DNA of 64,000 nucleotides from a virus, in the IMG/VR virus record IMGVR_UViG_3300043788_000023, positions 105,609 through 169,608 of that record. One strand, given 5' to 3'. Made by a program: the position numbers and the translations under genes. The notes under the pieces are model-generated. The model made no database searches, was not told the DNA's origin, and worked only from the letters and a program-made list of their open reading frames with translations. Below are positions 43,998 through 53,475 of the stretch, one piece after another. Position 1 is the first letter of the stretch; every line of letters begins with the position of its first letter.

Positions 43998-46900
43998 TTA
44001 CCCCGCTGTCACATAGTTAATGGTGATCGTGCCCGGTGCCAAGTACTCGGTCGGCGACACCGTGACGTCTTTTGCCCCGCCTTCGTTGAAGACTTGGTAT
44101 GTGACGAAGAAAGAAAGCTGCGCTGGAGTCGGGATGTCAAGCGGAACCGTCAAGGCAATCTTTCCGCTGTTAGCATCATCCGTGCCGTAGATGTAGAACG
44201 AACCTGGCGTGGAGTTCACGATGCCTGGTGCGACGGCGAGATGCGGGACAGAGGGGCTGTTATTCAGGAAGTCCTGCAAGGACGTGGCACGGCGGAACAC
44301 CTGACCTTGGTACAACACATCCACAATCGCAGTTGGCTGTCCCCCCGTTGCGATGGTGGTATCAGGCAGCACTGTGTTGGTGCTGATCCATGCGTTGTTC
44401 GTCTTGTTCGTCTGCGTCCAAGCTGTGCCCGTGGGAATAACGACGCCGATGTCGTATGAGCCGTCACTCTTCGCACACTTGACGAGCGGGAGTTCCACGC
44501 TTTGCACGCCCGTGATCGCTTGCACTTGGCTCACAAGCTCGGACTGAAACAGGGTGGTCGTGGAGTTGTCAAGCACCACGTTGATCGCTGTACGGATGAC
44601 CGGGTCAACTGTCGCGGCGTTGGTGTTCTTGTCAAGTGTGACCGTCATGGTGATGTCAACCGGGTTGGCAACCATCGCCTTGATAAGTACGTCCGCTGCT
44701 GCTGATTGAGTCTGAGCAATAGTGTTCGCCAGAAGCTCAACGAACGTCGGGTACTGGGTGGAGACTGTGAAAGTCTCGGTCACAAAATAAGAGACCAGCA
44801 CTGTGCCGCCGTCTGGGATTCTTCCCGTGAGGATTCTCGCCAATGTGGCGGAACCGGATGTCGGGTCAACCGTGAGCGTGAAGTCAAGGTTCTCTTTATA
44901 AACCACTGTGGCAGGTGAGTTGGTGACCTTGATGTAGCGGGATTCGTGTGGAACTTGATTGCCCACTAGACCGACTGGATCAAAGGTCAAGGAGCCGATA
45001 ACATCCAGCCCGCCGTCAGCGCCCAACAAGCCGTTCCAGCCGTCAAGCGTCAAATCAAAGCCCTGCTGCGTTACCGGGAACACGTCGGTTCCGATGGTGT
45101 AGCTTTCAGGCAGCCAAGTGTTGAATACGAAACCGTCGTTGTCCAGTGTGGTGGGCAACGTGCCGTTGAGCACCTGCGCCTCGCCGGATATGAAAGTCAG
45201 CCGTTCGTACAGAACGAACTTGTTATAGGCGACGACGATCTGTTGCCCGGCTTGGATCGCGCTTCCGGTCACGGTGCCCGAAGTCAGCGTCGGTCCAGTG
45301 TTGGCTTGAATGAACGTAGCCGTGAACTGGGTCGGCGAGGCTGTGGCGATTGTCACCGTCTGATTGTTGAGGATCGCAGCGAAGGTCGGGTCTTGAATAC
45401 CGCTGAACTGTACCGATGCCCCTGCACCGAGGTCGTTAGCCGCAGATACGGTCAGCACGTTATTCACGATTGTAAGCTGCGTCAGCGTTGCGGTTGACGT
45501 GAGCGGCTGGATGCCGTACTGGTGGTACGGACCAAAAGCGACGATGTTGTAGTCCTTCCCGAACACGTATGAGGTGGACAGGTCAAGACTCAACACGCTA
45601 TTCACATTAAGGGGCACGCCGCCTGCGCCGAGGGGCTGATCCATGCCGATGTCAATGAGAGTCGGGGATGCTAGCGACCCCACGGTGATAGTCTTTTGCA
45701 CCGGGGAACTGGTCAGGGACACTTGCACGATGTCGCCCGCCTTGTTTGATCCGCCGTTCAAAAGGAAATCAGACGTGTGTACCAAGGTCACGTCGGTGCT
45801 CGGCAAGACGCCCGATCCGGTCGCCGACCCAGTGACGGAGTAGATTTGAAGCACGGGCTGAAGCGCTGGGACGTGCGAGAACGGTGAGGCAAGCCTCATG
45901 AAGAGTGCAAAGGAGTACGTGTTTGTTGCAGCGCCCGACAACGCCGCCAAAGCTGCTTGGTTTGTCGCCGGGTTGTTGTTGAGCGTGAGGGGAACCTTCG
46001 CCTTCGTGGTTGAGTTGCCCACGTATTGGTAGGCTATGTCGTTCGGGTTGATGATAATCTGACCCGTCTGATTATTGAACTGCGCTCTGTCAAGCGACAG
46101 GTAGAAAGCGTTTGACGAACGGCTCACGAAAAGTTCAACGCCGTCGTACGGAGGAAACGGCAGCGCACCAAAGTTATTGATCTGGAATGTGTTGCTACCG
46201 ATGAACGCCAGCGTGGAGTAGGTCTGCGTGTTCCCGTACACACCGTTGTCGGCGTAGGAGAACGGCACGAACTCGTCCTGCTGAGAGAACGTCGTACCCC
46301 TTGCGTAGATGTCCACCGCACCGAATACATGCTTCAGGCGAGTCGGGTCCCAGTCACGCAGCATCTCAAGATCGCCAGCCGCCACGACTTGTGCGGAGAT
46401 GACGCCGGGGGTGCTGAGAGCGGTGACGAGGTAGCCGTTGGCTGAACTGCTATCGTTGCCTGTGAACTTGCGGGCTTGGATGCGTGCGGCAAATGCAGAG
46501 TTGGATTCTTGGTCGGTGCCGAACGTAGCACCCACGAGGTTCGTCACATTCACGCCAGACGGAACGCCGTTTACTGTCTGCCTGATGGTGCCAGCCCCGA
46601 CGTTTCCGATGGAGCCTGGCTGCGTGCATTGGGCGGGAACGCTTACGCCCCACCATCCAGTGCTCGTGTTGAAGAACGAGGCGAGATTAGCGATGTTGAT
46701 TGTTCCCTGACCCTGCGTGGTGAACGTGAGAGTACCTGTCGTACTATCGGGCACCGTGGAAACGGTGGCTCCCTCGGGGATCGTGATGCTGGACGTGGGC
46801 TGCTGGTACGTGTAGAAAGTCAGCACCACGGTCGCCTGTGTTGATCCGAGGCGGGTCAATCCCGCTGCTTCGCCGAGAAGGTCAAACTGCTCATTGATGA

Positions 46901-49073
46901 GGTTCTGTGTATCCTGCGGTGACAGACCGTAGGCACGGGCAATCTGCTGCTTGTACGGGCTGGACTGGAACGGATCGGAGAGTCCATTGCCGCTTGCGTT
47001 GTCAATCTGCGAGATGGCAGAGATTGAAGTTGAAACCCTCGCAAACCACTCACGGACGGACATATTGGCAAGCTCAATGGAGAACGGATCAATGAAGATG
47101 TCTCGTACTTCGGAGCGTGGCGACAGGTCAAGGTCGGGAAGCTGCTTGTTGATCTGCGCGATCAGACGTCCTGCAATGTCCTCTTTGCGCTGGAGTACAG
47201 GGAAGTCGCTCGGATTGGCGACGTGCAGATTGACGTAGCCTGCCAGCAAAGGTCCATTCTCAACAGACTCGTACACGATGTTCGTCGTTGGGTCTTGGAC
47301 GACTGTTGAGAACATCGCATAGAACTGGGTGGCGTTGATCGTGGAGAACGGGACATCCACGGTGCTGTAGTTCGTCAGCATGGAGGTGTCAGTCGTAGAC
47401 GTAGTGCTCGTAGAGATCACGCTGACTGCCGTACCGTTGTCGGCGATTGAAGCTACTGCCCCGAGTGGTTCGGCGCTGTTGGCGTAGTTTGAGTGCGTGA
47501 AAGCTGCCCTGAATTGGAACGGGTTTGCTAAGGTAACAGTCAGGACTTGACCGTTCAGGAACGGCTCCGCTGTACCGCTGATGACCACCTGCTGTCCGAC
47601 AGAGTAGCTATTCTGCGCCGTGACAGTGAGAACGTTACCGGAGATTGAAGTCGCAGAGATAACGTTGCCGTAAGAGTTCGTGCCATTGTCAGGGTTTGAG
47701 TAAGTGAACAACGACGTAAAGGCGGTCGGCGTTGCGGTCAGGATAGTCAGGCTCTCACCGTTGAGGAACGTGGCGTTCGCAAGACTTGCGATCTCTACCA
47801 CCATGCCGGGGACAAAACTGTTCTGCGCCACGATTGTCGCAAGGTTGTTAGCGAGCACCACGTTTGAGATGACCGCTGTCGGCACGTTGACCGATGTGTT
47901 TGAGGCGGATGTTATGACCGTACCCGTGGAACTGGAGATCGCCGTGACGAGGTCTCCGAACTGAGTGAACGGCGGGTTTACGCCTGCCGGGTCGGTGGAA
48001 ATCTGCACTCTGACGCCGATGAAACCAGGGAAATCGGGAGTCACCCACTGCAACGTGCAATCAGTCTGGTTCTTTAGCGCAGAGATACCGGAAGGCGGAG
48101 CAATAGCAACTGAGAGGTCGCTTTGCGCGAACAGCAGGGAGAACCTAACTGTGGGCGTGATCGCCGTGGGTCCGATGTTCGCCCACACAAGCTGGTTGTC
48201 CAGCGTTGCCGCTTGCACTATTCCTGAGTCGGCAGCAGCAGGATAATCCGCCTGCGTGATGGGGGCAGTGAAGAACGTCGGGTTCGCATTGGAGATCGTT
48301 ACGACCTGACCGTTGAGAAGTGCGTTGACAAAGCCCGTGAGGTACACGGACTGACCTACGACAAAGGTGTTGACGCAGGTGACGGTGAGCAAGTTCGCAG
48401 AAATGGACACCTGTGTGGCAGTCGTCGGAGGCTGTTTGCTCCAAGCAGGCTGTGGTACCACGCTGCCAGAATCAGAGATGTTCGTGAAGTTCCCGGCGAC
48501 GATTGTTGATGTAAAGCCAGTGAACGTCGGGCCTGCGCCGATGAGCGCTGCGACGAGAACGGTCTGACCGTTGAGTACCGCTTCGGCGGTTCCGGTGAGA
48601 ACGACGGGCTGTCCCACGGTGAACTTGTTGTTGCACGTCACAGTGAGGACGTTGTTCACGACGGAGGTCGCCGTGATAGACGACCCGGTTGAAGACGACG
48701 TTCCAGACCCGGTTGACTGAACCACGACCTCTACGTTTCCGAACGGATCAGCAAAGCGTGTGTTTAGCGGGTAGCTGGTGCCTGGTAGCCAGGTAGCGGT
48801 TGGATCGTAGTTACGACCGATGATCGTGACATTCGTCTGCGCAACCGAAGGGGTCAGCGGGATGGACTGAGTGAACTGGTTGAAATTTCCGACGATTGAG
48901 AATGTGTTGATGGCATAGGGGGTGTTGTAAATTCCAACCTCTACACGGGTTGTGTGCTGGTCGGCATCAACTACGAGCGGAAGAACGGACGAGTCAATGG
49001 AGACCACACTCGTCCCGGTAGGCAGAACTGGGATCACCAGTTGAAGAGGCGACAATGTTGCCGAGGGTGCCAT
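43998..49073 (-). CDS. giant baseplate J-like protein
   Basis: 1691 aa, much longer than usual baseplate J. The N-terminal ~560 residues are four or five copies of the beta-repeat (NVLTVTCNNKFTVGQPVVLT, FLNGQVLTVTLANPFQFRAA). Then the baseplate J core: RKEDIAGRLIAQINKQLPDL, DPFSIELANMSVREWFARVS, SSITIPEGATVSTVPDSTTG, GTDQESNSAFAARIQARKFT (the typical J motif). The C-terminal region has another repeat and long beta stretches with an AVTI-like end. Forms the wedge of a contractile-tail baseplate, so the phage is a myovirus. Confidence 0.88.
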   Translation of the reverse strand: MAPSATLSPLQLVIPVLPTGTSVVSIDSSVLPLVVDADQHTTRVEVGIYNTPYAINTFSIVGNFNQFTQSIPLTPSVAQTNVTIIGRNYDPTATWLPGTSYPLNTRFADPFGNVEVVVQSTGSGTSSSTGSSITATSVVNNVLTVTCNNKFTVGQPVVLTGTAEAVLNGQTVLVAALIGAGPTFTGFTSTIVAGNFTNISDSGSVVPQPAWSKQPPTTATQVSISANLLTVTCVNTFVVGQSVYLTGFVNALLNGQVVTISNANPTFFTAPITQADYPAAADSGIVQAATLDNQLVWANIGPTAITPTVRFSLLFAQSDLSVAIAPPSGISALKNQTDCTLQWVTPDFPGFIGVRVQISTDPAGVNPPFTQFGDLVTAISSSTGTVITSASNTSVNVPTAVISNVVLANNLATIVAQNSFVPGMVVEIASLANATFLNGESLTILTATPTAFTSLFTYSNPDNGTNSYGNVISATSISGNVLTVTAQNSYSVGQQVVISGTAEPFLNGQVLTVTLANPFQFRAAFTHSNYANSAEPLGAVASIADNGTAVSVISTSTTSTTDTSMLTNYSTVDVPFSTINATQFYAMFSTVVQDPTTNIVYESVENGPLLAGYVNLHVANPSDFPVLQRKEDIAGRLIAQINKQLPDLDLSPRSEVRDIFIDPFSIELANMSVREWFARVSTSISAISQIDNASGNGLSDPFQSSPYKQQIARAYGLSPQDTQNLINEQFDLLGEAAGLTRLGSTQATVVLTFYTYQQPTSSITIPEGATVSTVPDSTTGTLTFTTQGQGTINIANLASFFNTSTGWWGVSVPAQCTQPGSIGNVGAGTIRQTVNGVPSGVNVTNLVGATFGTDQESNSAFAARIQARKFTGNDSSSANGYLVTALSTPGVISAQVVAAGDLEMLRDWDPTRLKHVFGAVDIYARGTTFSQQDEFVPFSYADNGVYGNTQTYSTLAFIGSNTFQINNFGALPFPPYDGVELFVSRSSNAFYLSLDRAQFNNQTGQIIINPNDIAYQYVGNSTTKAKVPLTLNNNPATNQAALAALSGAATNTYSFALFMRLASPFSHVPALQPVLQIYSVTGSATGSGVLPSTDVTLVHTSDFLLNGGSNKAGDIVQVSLTSSPVQKTITVGSLASPTLIDIGMDQPLGAGGVPLNVNSVLSLDLSTSYVFGKDYNIVAFGPYHQYGIQPLTSTATLTQLTIVNNVLTVSAANDLGAGASVQFSGIQDPTFAAILNNQTVTIATASPTQFTATFIQANTGPTLTSGTVTGSAIQAGQQIVVAYNKFVLYERLTFISGEAQVLNGTLPTTLDNDGFVFNTWLPESYTIGTDVFPVTQQGFDLTLDGWNGLLGADGGLDVIGSLTFDPVGLVGNQVPHESRYIKVTNSPATVVYKENLDFTLTVDPTSGSATLARILTGRIPDGGTVLVSYFVTETFTVSTQYPTFVELLANTIAQTQSAAADVLIKAMVANPVDITMTVTLDKNTNAATVDPVIRTAINVVLDNSTTTLFQSELVSQVQAITGVQSVELPLVKCAKSDGSYDIGVVIPTGTAWTQTNKTNNAWISTNTVLPDTTIATGGQPTAIVDVLYQGQVFRRATSLQDFLNNSPSVPHLAVAPGIVNSTPGSFYIYGTDDANSGKIALTVPLDIPTPAQLSFFVTYQVFNEGGAKDVTVSPTEYLAPGTITINYVTAG

Positions 49074-49867
49074 TAGCCGTTCATCCTAAGTGTGAATCCC
49101 AACGGAGCAGCCTGACCGCTGTAGTTAGACACGGTCGCACTGACCCTCACGACAGTCGGGTCTTGCTGGTCAATCGCTGCTGTTATGTTCACAATGTCCT
49201 TCAAAATCTCCTGCGGGTCTAAGTTCTGTACGGTGCTTTGAGCCTGTTGCACCCTCTGCATGTTGGTTAGGGCGTTGACGACCGCAGTCTGTATGTCTGT
49301 GTCTGTAATCTGAATACCGAGTTTGCGACCAACATAGCTCTTTATGGCGCAGACAAAGGTCGGGTAGAAGGGGCAGCGGGAGGTGAGAATCCACTTCAAG
49401 GCCTTCTGTGCCAGCTTCGTCGCTTGCGTGACTTCAGAAAATGGGGCGCTCCCCACACCCAGCTTGAGGTCATTCAGGAAGCCCGTGGCGCTGCACTTCA
49501 GGCAGTAGTCTTGCCGGGAAATGTACGAGACCTCAATCAGCGGTAGAACAAGACGGACAGGGTTGTTGAACACGATCTTGTAGAAAATGTTATCGGTTGT
49601 GAGGTCTATCCTGTCTGGGTCTAGTACCACTTGCCAGCCATAGATCGGGTCGGAGGAATGCACTTGCTGCCCGTGAATCCACATCTGAACCGACTGAGCA
49701 CCGTTGATGGGCGCACGTTGATTGATTGACGGTTGCCCAGCGTAGTTCAGAGTACGGAAGTCGTCCTGATTGACAACGTACCGCTCAAACCACTGATGGT
49801 GGTCGCACGCGCCGATGGGTAGATTCGTCATCGGGTCAAACATCAGGATGTTATAGTCAAAGCTCAT
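49073..49867 (-). CDS. virion protein of the baseplate operon
   Basis: 264 aa. Contains DHHQWFERYVVNQDDFRTLN near the N terminus, CLKCSATGFLNDLKLG with a CxxC, and a helical C-terminal part (TDIQTAVVNALTNMQRVQQA). Follows the baseplate J gene with overlapping codons. Possibly equivalent to a baseplate spike or wedge subunit; not identified. Confidence 0.62.
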   Translation of the reverse strand: MSFDYNILMFDPMTNLPIGACDHHQWFERYVVNQDDFRTLNYAGQPSINQRAPINGAQSVQMWIHGQQVHSSDPIYGWQVVLDPDRIDLTTDNIFYKIVFNNPVRLVLPLIEVSYISRQDYCLKCSATGFLNDLKLGVGSAPFSEVTQATKLAQKALKWILTSRCPFYPTFVCAIKSYVGRKLGIQITDTDIQTAVVNALTNMQRVQQAQSTVQNLDPQEILKDIVNITAAIDQQDPTVVRVSATVSNYSGQAAPLGFTLRMNG

Positions 49868-50550
49868 CAGGTTCCGAGTTCCCTTGTGTCAACAGACGGT
49901 CCGGTTCCGGCAGGCGTAGAAGTTATCTGCTCAATCTCCCACTGTGTCGGGGCGTCAAGCTGGTTCACACGGAACCTCGGCTGCCCGCTCTTTTCCGGGT
50001 AGACATCCGTTTGGTCGTCTACCAAAACAGCTTCGTATTCCGGTTGACTGAAATAGCCGTTTATGCGGGTGATGAGGTTCTCCACCGTGTCGTTGGAGAA
50101 CTGCGTCGGGTTCATGGCTAGGAAAGCCTTTTCAGCCTTATCTTCCGTCTTTTCAATAACATTGCGGAGATGGTTCATGGCGAACACACTCTCGTCCTGC
50201 CGCTGAAACTGCTCCTTCATGTAATCCTTGATCTGGTACATGGCGACCATCGGAAGCTGGTCGTCACGGTACGGGTAGTTGAAGCTTCCCTGCGGACCGG
50301 GTTTCCACGGCTCTTTCTTAAAAGTCGGAGCGAGCGTTTCATCGTTCAGCGTGGCGTAGTACTGTTCAAGCACACCAGCCGTCTTGCGGAGCACCGCAGC
50401 ACGAATTTGGAAGTGCTGCTGAATCGCAGAAAAATTCTTCTCACGAGCACGTACCCATGTGTTGAACGCATTCTGCTGCGTTTTTGAGAAGTGCCCTAAG
50501 AAGTTGAACGGCGGTCCGGCGTAGCCGTATACATATCCGTTTCCTGCCAT
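49867..50550 (-). CDS. virion protein of the baseplate operon
   Basis: 227 aa, mostly helical: SKTQQNAFNTWVRAREKNFS, RAAVLRKTAGVLEQYYATLN, QIKDYMKEQFQRQDESVFAM. N-terminal Gly/Tyr-rich segment GNGYVYGYAGPPFNF. No enzyme motif. Co-transcribed with the baseplate genes. Confidence 0.6.
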   Translation of the reverse strand: MAGNGYVYGYAGPPFNFLGHFSKTQQNAFNTWVRAREKNFSAIQQHFQIRAAVLRKTAGVLEQYYATLNDETLAPTFKKEPWKPGPQGSFNYPYRDDQLPMVAMYQIKDYMKEQFQRQDESVFAMNHLRNVIEKTEDKAEKAFLAMNPTQFSNDTVENLITRINGYFSQPEYEAVLVDDQTDVYPEKSGQPRFRVNQLDAPTQWEIEQITSTPAGTGPSVDTRELGT

Positions 50551-50553
50551 TCA

Positions 50554-53463
50554 TCACTCCTGTGGTGCAAGGGTAAGCGCAACGGCGCATCCCGACGATT
50601 GGTTGCACGGCCAAACCACTCCGTACCCTCCGGCACCGTTCACCACCTGGTAGGCAAGAGCCGACGACCACGTGAATCCGTTAAACGAGGACGGGTTGCC
50701 CAGCAACGTCCACCCGGCTGGCACACCACCGCCGCAGCCGCCAGTTACGCAGGAGAGGAGAACGTCGTGCTGGTTACCTGTGAAAAGTGTGCCCATGTTG
50801 TTGGTGACGCTTTGGCTGGCTGACGTGTACGCTTGGTTGATCGCGATAGGCGAACCGTCAACTTGGTAGCCGTAATTCGCTCCCTGCAACTCAACGACTG
50901 TGACAGCCAAGGCTGCGTTGTTTGCGTTGGCGTGGTGGCAACCCAAGTTGGTAATTTCAGCGTCGGTCGCTGGGGCGTTGACGTTCGCAACGGAAATCCA
51001 GCAAGCTTCCTCAAAGGAGTTGTAGCTCTTCGGGGTGACTCGGTTGTAAACGTTTCCGCCGTTGTCGTGGATGGACGGTTCTCCACCACCTGAAATCGTG
51101 GACCAGTCAAACTCGGAGAAGCCCATGACCATGATGTTCCCCGGCGTGGTAGCTTGGGGCAGCGGGATAAACGCGGTGCCCTGAACGCAGCCGAACTGAC
51201 CAGGAAAGATCGTGTACGTGGCACGCTGCACGACGTTGATGCCGTACGTGATGGTGACCGGGAACGTGTACGTGGTGTTGCTGTAAAATGTCGTAGACAA
51301 ACCGCTGACTGTGTCCGTGGCAACGAATCCGAGAAGGTCTGTGGTGCCCAACTGCTGGTTCGGCGGTGTGAACGCAATCGTGAACGTACTGAAGTACACG
51401 GTCTGACCGTTGACGGTGCCTGAAGAGTGGCTTTGCAGCGCACCGCTGCCGATGAGGTTCGCCCCAGATTGTGAACTGTTGAAGTAGAAATCCATCGTCA
51501 TCGGATTGTTGTCAAGCGTGTATGCGGTTCCGGTGAGAATGTACTGTTGATTGGTGAGCGCCGTGTCGTTCGGGCTGATAGAGAACGCATACGGGGTGGG
51601 TGCGATAAAGCCAGACCCAGTCAACGAAATAGCCCGTGACACGTTGGACATGTATGTGACGGGACCGTTGATGACGAATGCCGTGCCGGAAAGATAACTG
51701 AGAGTTCCAGTCAAGCTCGTGCGAAGATTGAAGCCGCCGTTGGAGGTGGAGAACGGCACAGCCACAGGCACGGTGTACCCCGTCAAGAAGCCGGAGGTGT
51801 TAAACTGCGCTGCAACGCTGCCCGTCTGAACGGAGGTTCCGCTGTCCGATGTGAATGAGGCAGTGACGGTGTTGGTGGTCTTGCCGCCCGTGCCGATCTG
51901 CTGCGGTGACATCGGTTCGCTCAGCGTAACGGTGAACACGTGGACACCGCCGTCAGCAGGCACAGTTGACGGCGACACAGCGACCGAAGTGGGGTTCGTC
52001 ATGTAGTCAACTTCTACGCTGAATGCAATTCCGCCCGGTCCGCTCAACGATGCCGGGACGAACGTGTCGTAGCTCTTGTTGACGGAGTTGAACCAAGCAA
52101 TGTCCTCGGCGGTTACGGTAAGCTGCGTGGAAGCAGCGATGCCGGGAGGGAACGGGGTGCCGTTGTACTTGAGGCTGAACTGCCCGTCACTTGCGTCGTT
52201 GTACACGACGTTGAGGAGGCTCTGCGTGTTTCCGCTGAGCGTGAAGACGTTCGTGGCAGCAGAGGGTTTGTCTACAGCCTGACCATTGTAGGTCTGAAAG
52301 TTGAAGACGTGGGTCGGGTCGTTGTAGATGAAGAGCTTGCCTATCGTTCCCTCAAAGATCGGGATGTACTGCTTGTTCGCATACACGATCCCGTTCACGC
52401 TGACGTTCACCGTGATCTGGTTGCCCTGAATCTGAATGTTAGACTGCGCCAAGCTCAACTGCAAATTACCTGCGGGTGTCGTAGCCGGGGGAGCAGCCTG
52501 AAGAGCCACAGGCTTGATCACACCGCCTGATTCGCCGTTACCGGAAGCCGGAGGAATAGCACCCGTACCTGCGGCGTATGTCATCTGGAAGAACGTCTGC
52601 GCGTCGCCGTTGTTCACGAACCATGAGAGGAACGGATAGATTCCGGGCGTCGGGAAGTTGATGTATACGTAATCAGTCGGCTGAGTACCGATAGCCGGGG
52701 TGTTGCGGGTGCCCAACAGCGGCCATGCGCCGACTCCTGTCAGGGACGTGCCTGAGATCGCAGCGATGGCAGTGCTCGGGGAAGCTGGAGCGCCGCCGCC
52801 TGGCGTGGTCGTGAAAGCGCCAGCCACGTAGCTTGCGCCGCCGCCGATGTAAAGCGCCCAAGAGTCGTCAACCAAGAAGTAGAATGTCTGCACGCCCGCT
52901 TGAGCCACAACAAGCTGCCCCTGCAAGAACGTGACGAAAGCGCCGTCGCCCTGTGCGCCCTGACCCCAACCAAGAGGCGTGCCGAGGGATGTCAGTGCGG
53001 TACCGTCTGACTTGACGTCGTCTAGCAGCGGTGGTGTGTGCCTCAACTGCCCGGTGTTGCCGTCGTCTGTGGTGAGACCCACGATGGGAACGCCCGTTCC
53101 GGCAGTACCGTTGGTGAAGACTTGGTTGATCACCACGGTGTCTCTGTTGAGCATCGTGCCGTATGACGAGCCAACGCCATGCCACGTGGGGTTCTCGCCG
53201 GGGTTAACGTATCCGGCGATAGTCAGGTTGCTGGCGAGGGACACAGTGCCGTTTGCCGCCTGCCATGCTACGAAGGCGTTGTTTGAGACGTATGCGTGGT
53301 TGGCAATGGTAGCCGCTGCGCTGAACTGATCCTGACCGCCGTTCACACCCGTGAATGTGACGCTGGTTGAACCAGTGCCCGTGGTCGGGTCAACGTTCAC
53401 CGCGACCGTCTTGGTCTGCGGGTTGGCTCCGGTCACTGTTATCGTTATTGTCTCTGTAGGCAT
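50554..53463 (-). CDS. large tail adhesin
   Basis: 969 aa, Thr/Asn/Gly-rich beta protein. A PA14/GLEYA-like domain around residues 90-280 (TTDDGNTGQLRHTPPLLDD, VQTFYFLVDDSWALYIGGGA) is a carbohydrate- or surface-binding fold; then several Ig-like segments (TSVAVSPSTVPADGGVHVFT, NDTALTNQQYILTGTAYTLD). C-terminal domain with NIMVMGFSEFDWSTISGGGE and CHHANANNAALAV. Probably a fibre that binds the host surface. Confidence 0.7.
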   Translation of the reverse strand: MPTETITITVTGANPQTKTVAVNVDPTTGTGSTSVTFTGVNGGQDQFSAAATIANHAYVSNNAFVAWQAANGTVSLASNLTIAGYVNPGENPTWHGVGSSYGTMLNRDTVVINQVFTNGTAGTGVPIVGLTTDDGNTGQLRHTPPLLDDVKSDGTALTSLGTPLGWGQGAQGDGAFVTFLQGQLVVAQAGVQTFYFLVDDSWALYIGGGASYVAGAFTTTPGGGAPASPSTAIAAISGTSLTGVGAWPLLGTRNTPAIGTQPTDYVYINFPTPGIYPFLSWFVNNGDAQTFFQMTYAAGTGAIPPASGNGESGGVIKPVALQAAPPATTPAGNLQLSLAQSNIQIQGNQITVNVSVNGIVYANKQYIPIFEGTIGKLFIYNDPTHVFNFQTYNGQAVDKPSAATNVFTLSGNTQSLLNVVYNDASDGQFSLKYNGTPFPPGIAASTQLTVTAEDIAWFNSVNKSYDTFVPASLSGPGGIAFSVEVDYMTNPTSVAVSPSTVPADGGVHVFTVTLSEPMSPQQIGTGGKTTNTVTASFTSDSGTSVQTGSVAAQFNTSGFLTGYTVPVAVPFSTSNGGFNLRTSLTGTLSYLSGTAFVINGPVTYMSNVSRAISLTGSGFIAPTPYAFSISPNDTALTNQQYILTGTAYTLDNNPMTMDFYFNSSQSGANLIGSGALQSHSSGTVNGQTVYFSTFTIAFTPPNQQLGTTDLLGFVATDTVSGLSTTFYSNTTYTFPVTITYGINVVQRATYTIFPGQFGCVQGTAFIPLPQATTPGNIMVMGFSEFDWSTISGGGEPSIHDNGGNVYNRVTPKSYNSFEEACWISVANVNAPATDAEITNLGCHHANANNAALAVTVVELQGANYGYQVDGSPIAINQAYTSASQSVTNNMGTLFTGNQHDVLLSCVTGGCGGGVPAGWTLLGNPSSFNGFTWSSALAYQVVNGAGGYGVVWPCNQSSGCAVALTLAPQE

Positions 53464-53475
53464 TGATCTTGTCCG

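Noticed and set aside
43998-53463. Long antisense open frames on the plus strand across the tail genes
   Set aside because: They are shadows of strongly coding minus-strand frames with recognisable repeats; the antisense proteins have no domain-like features.
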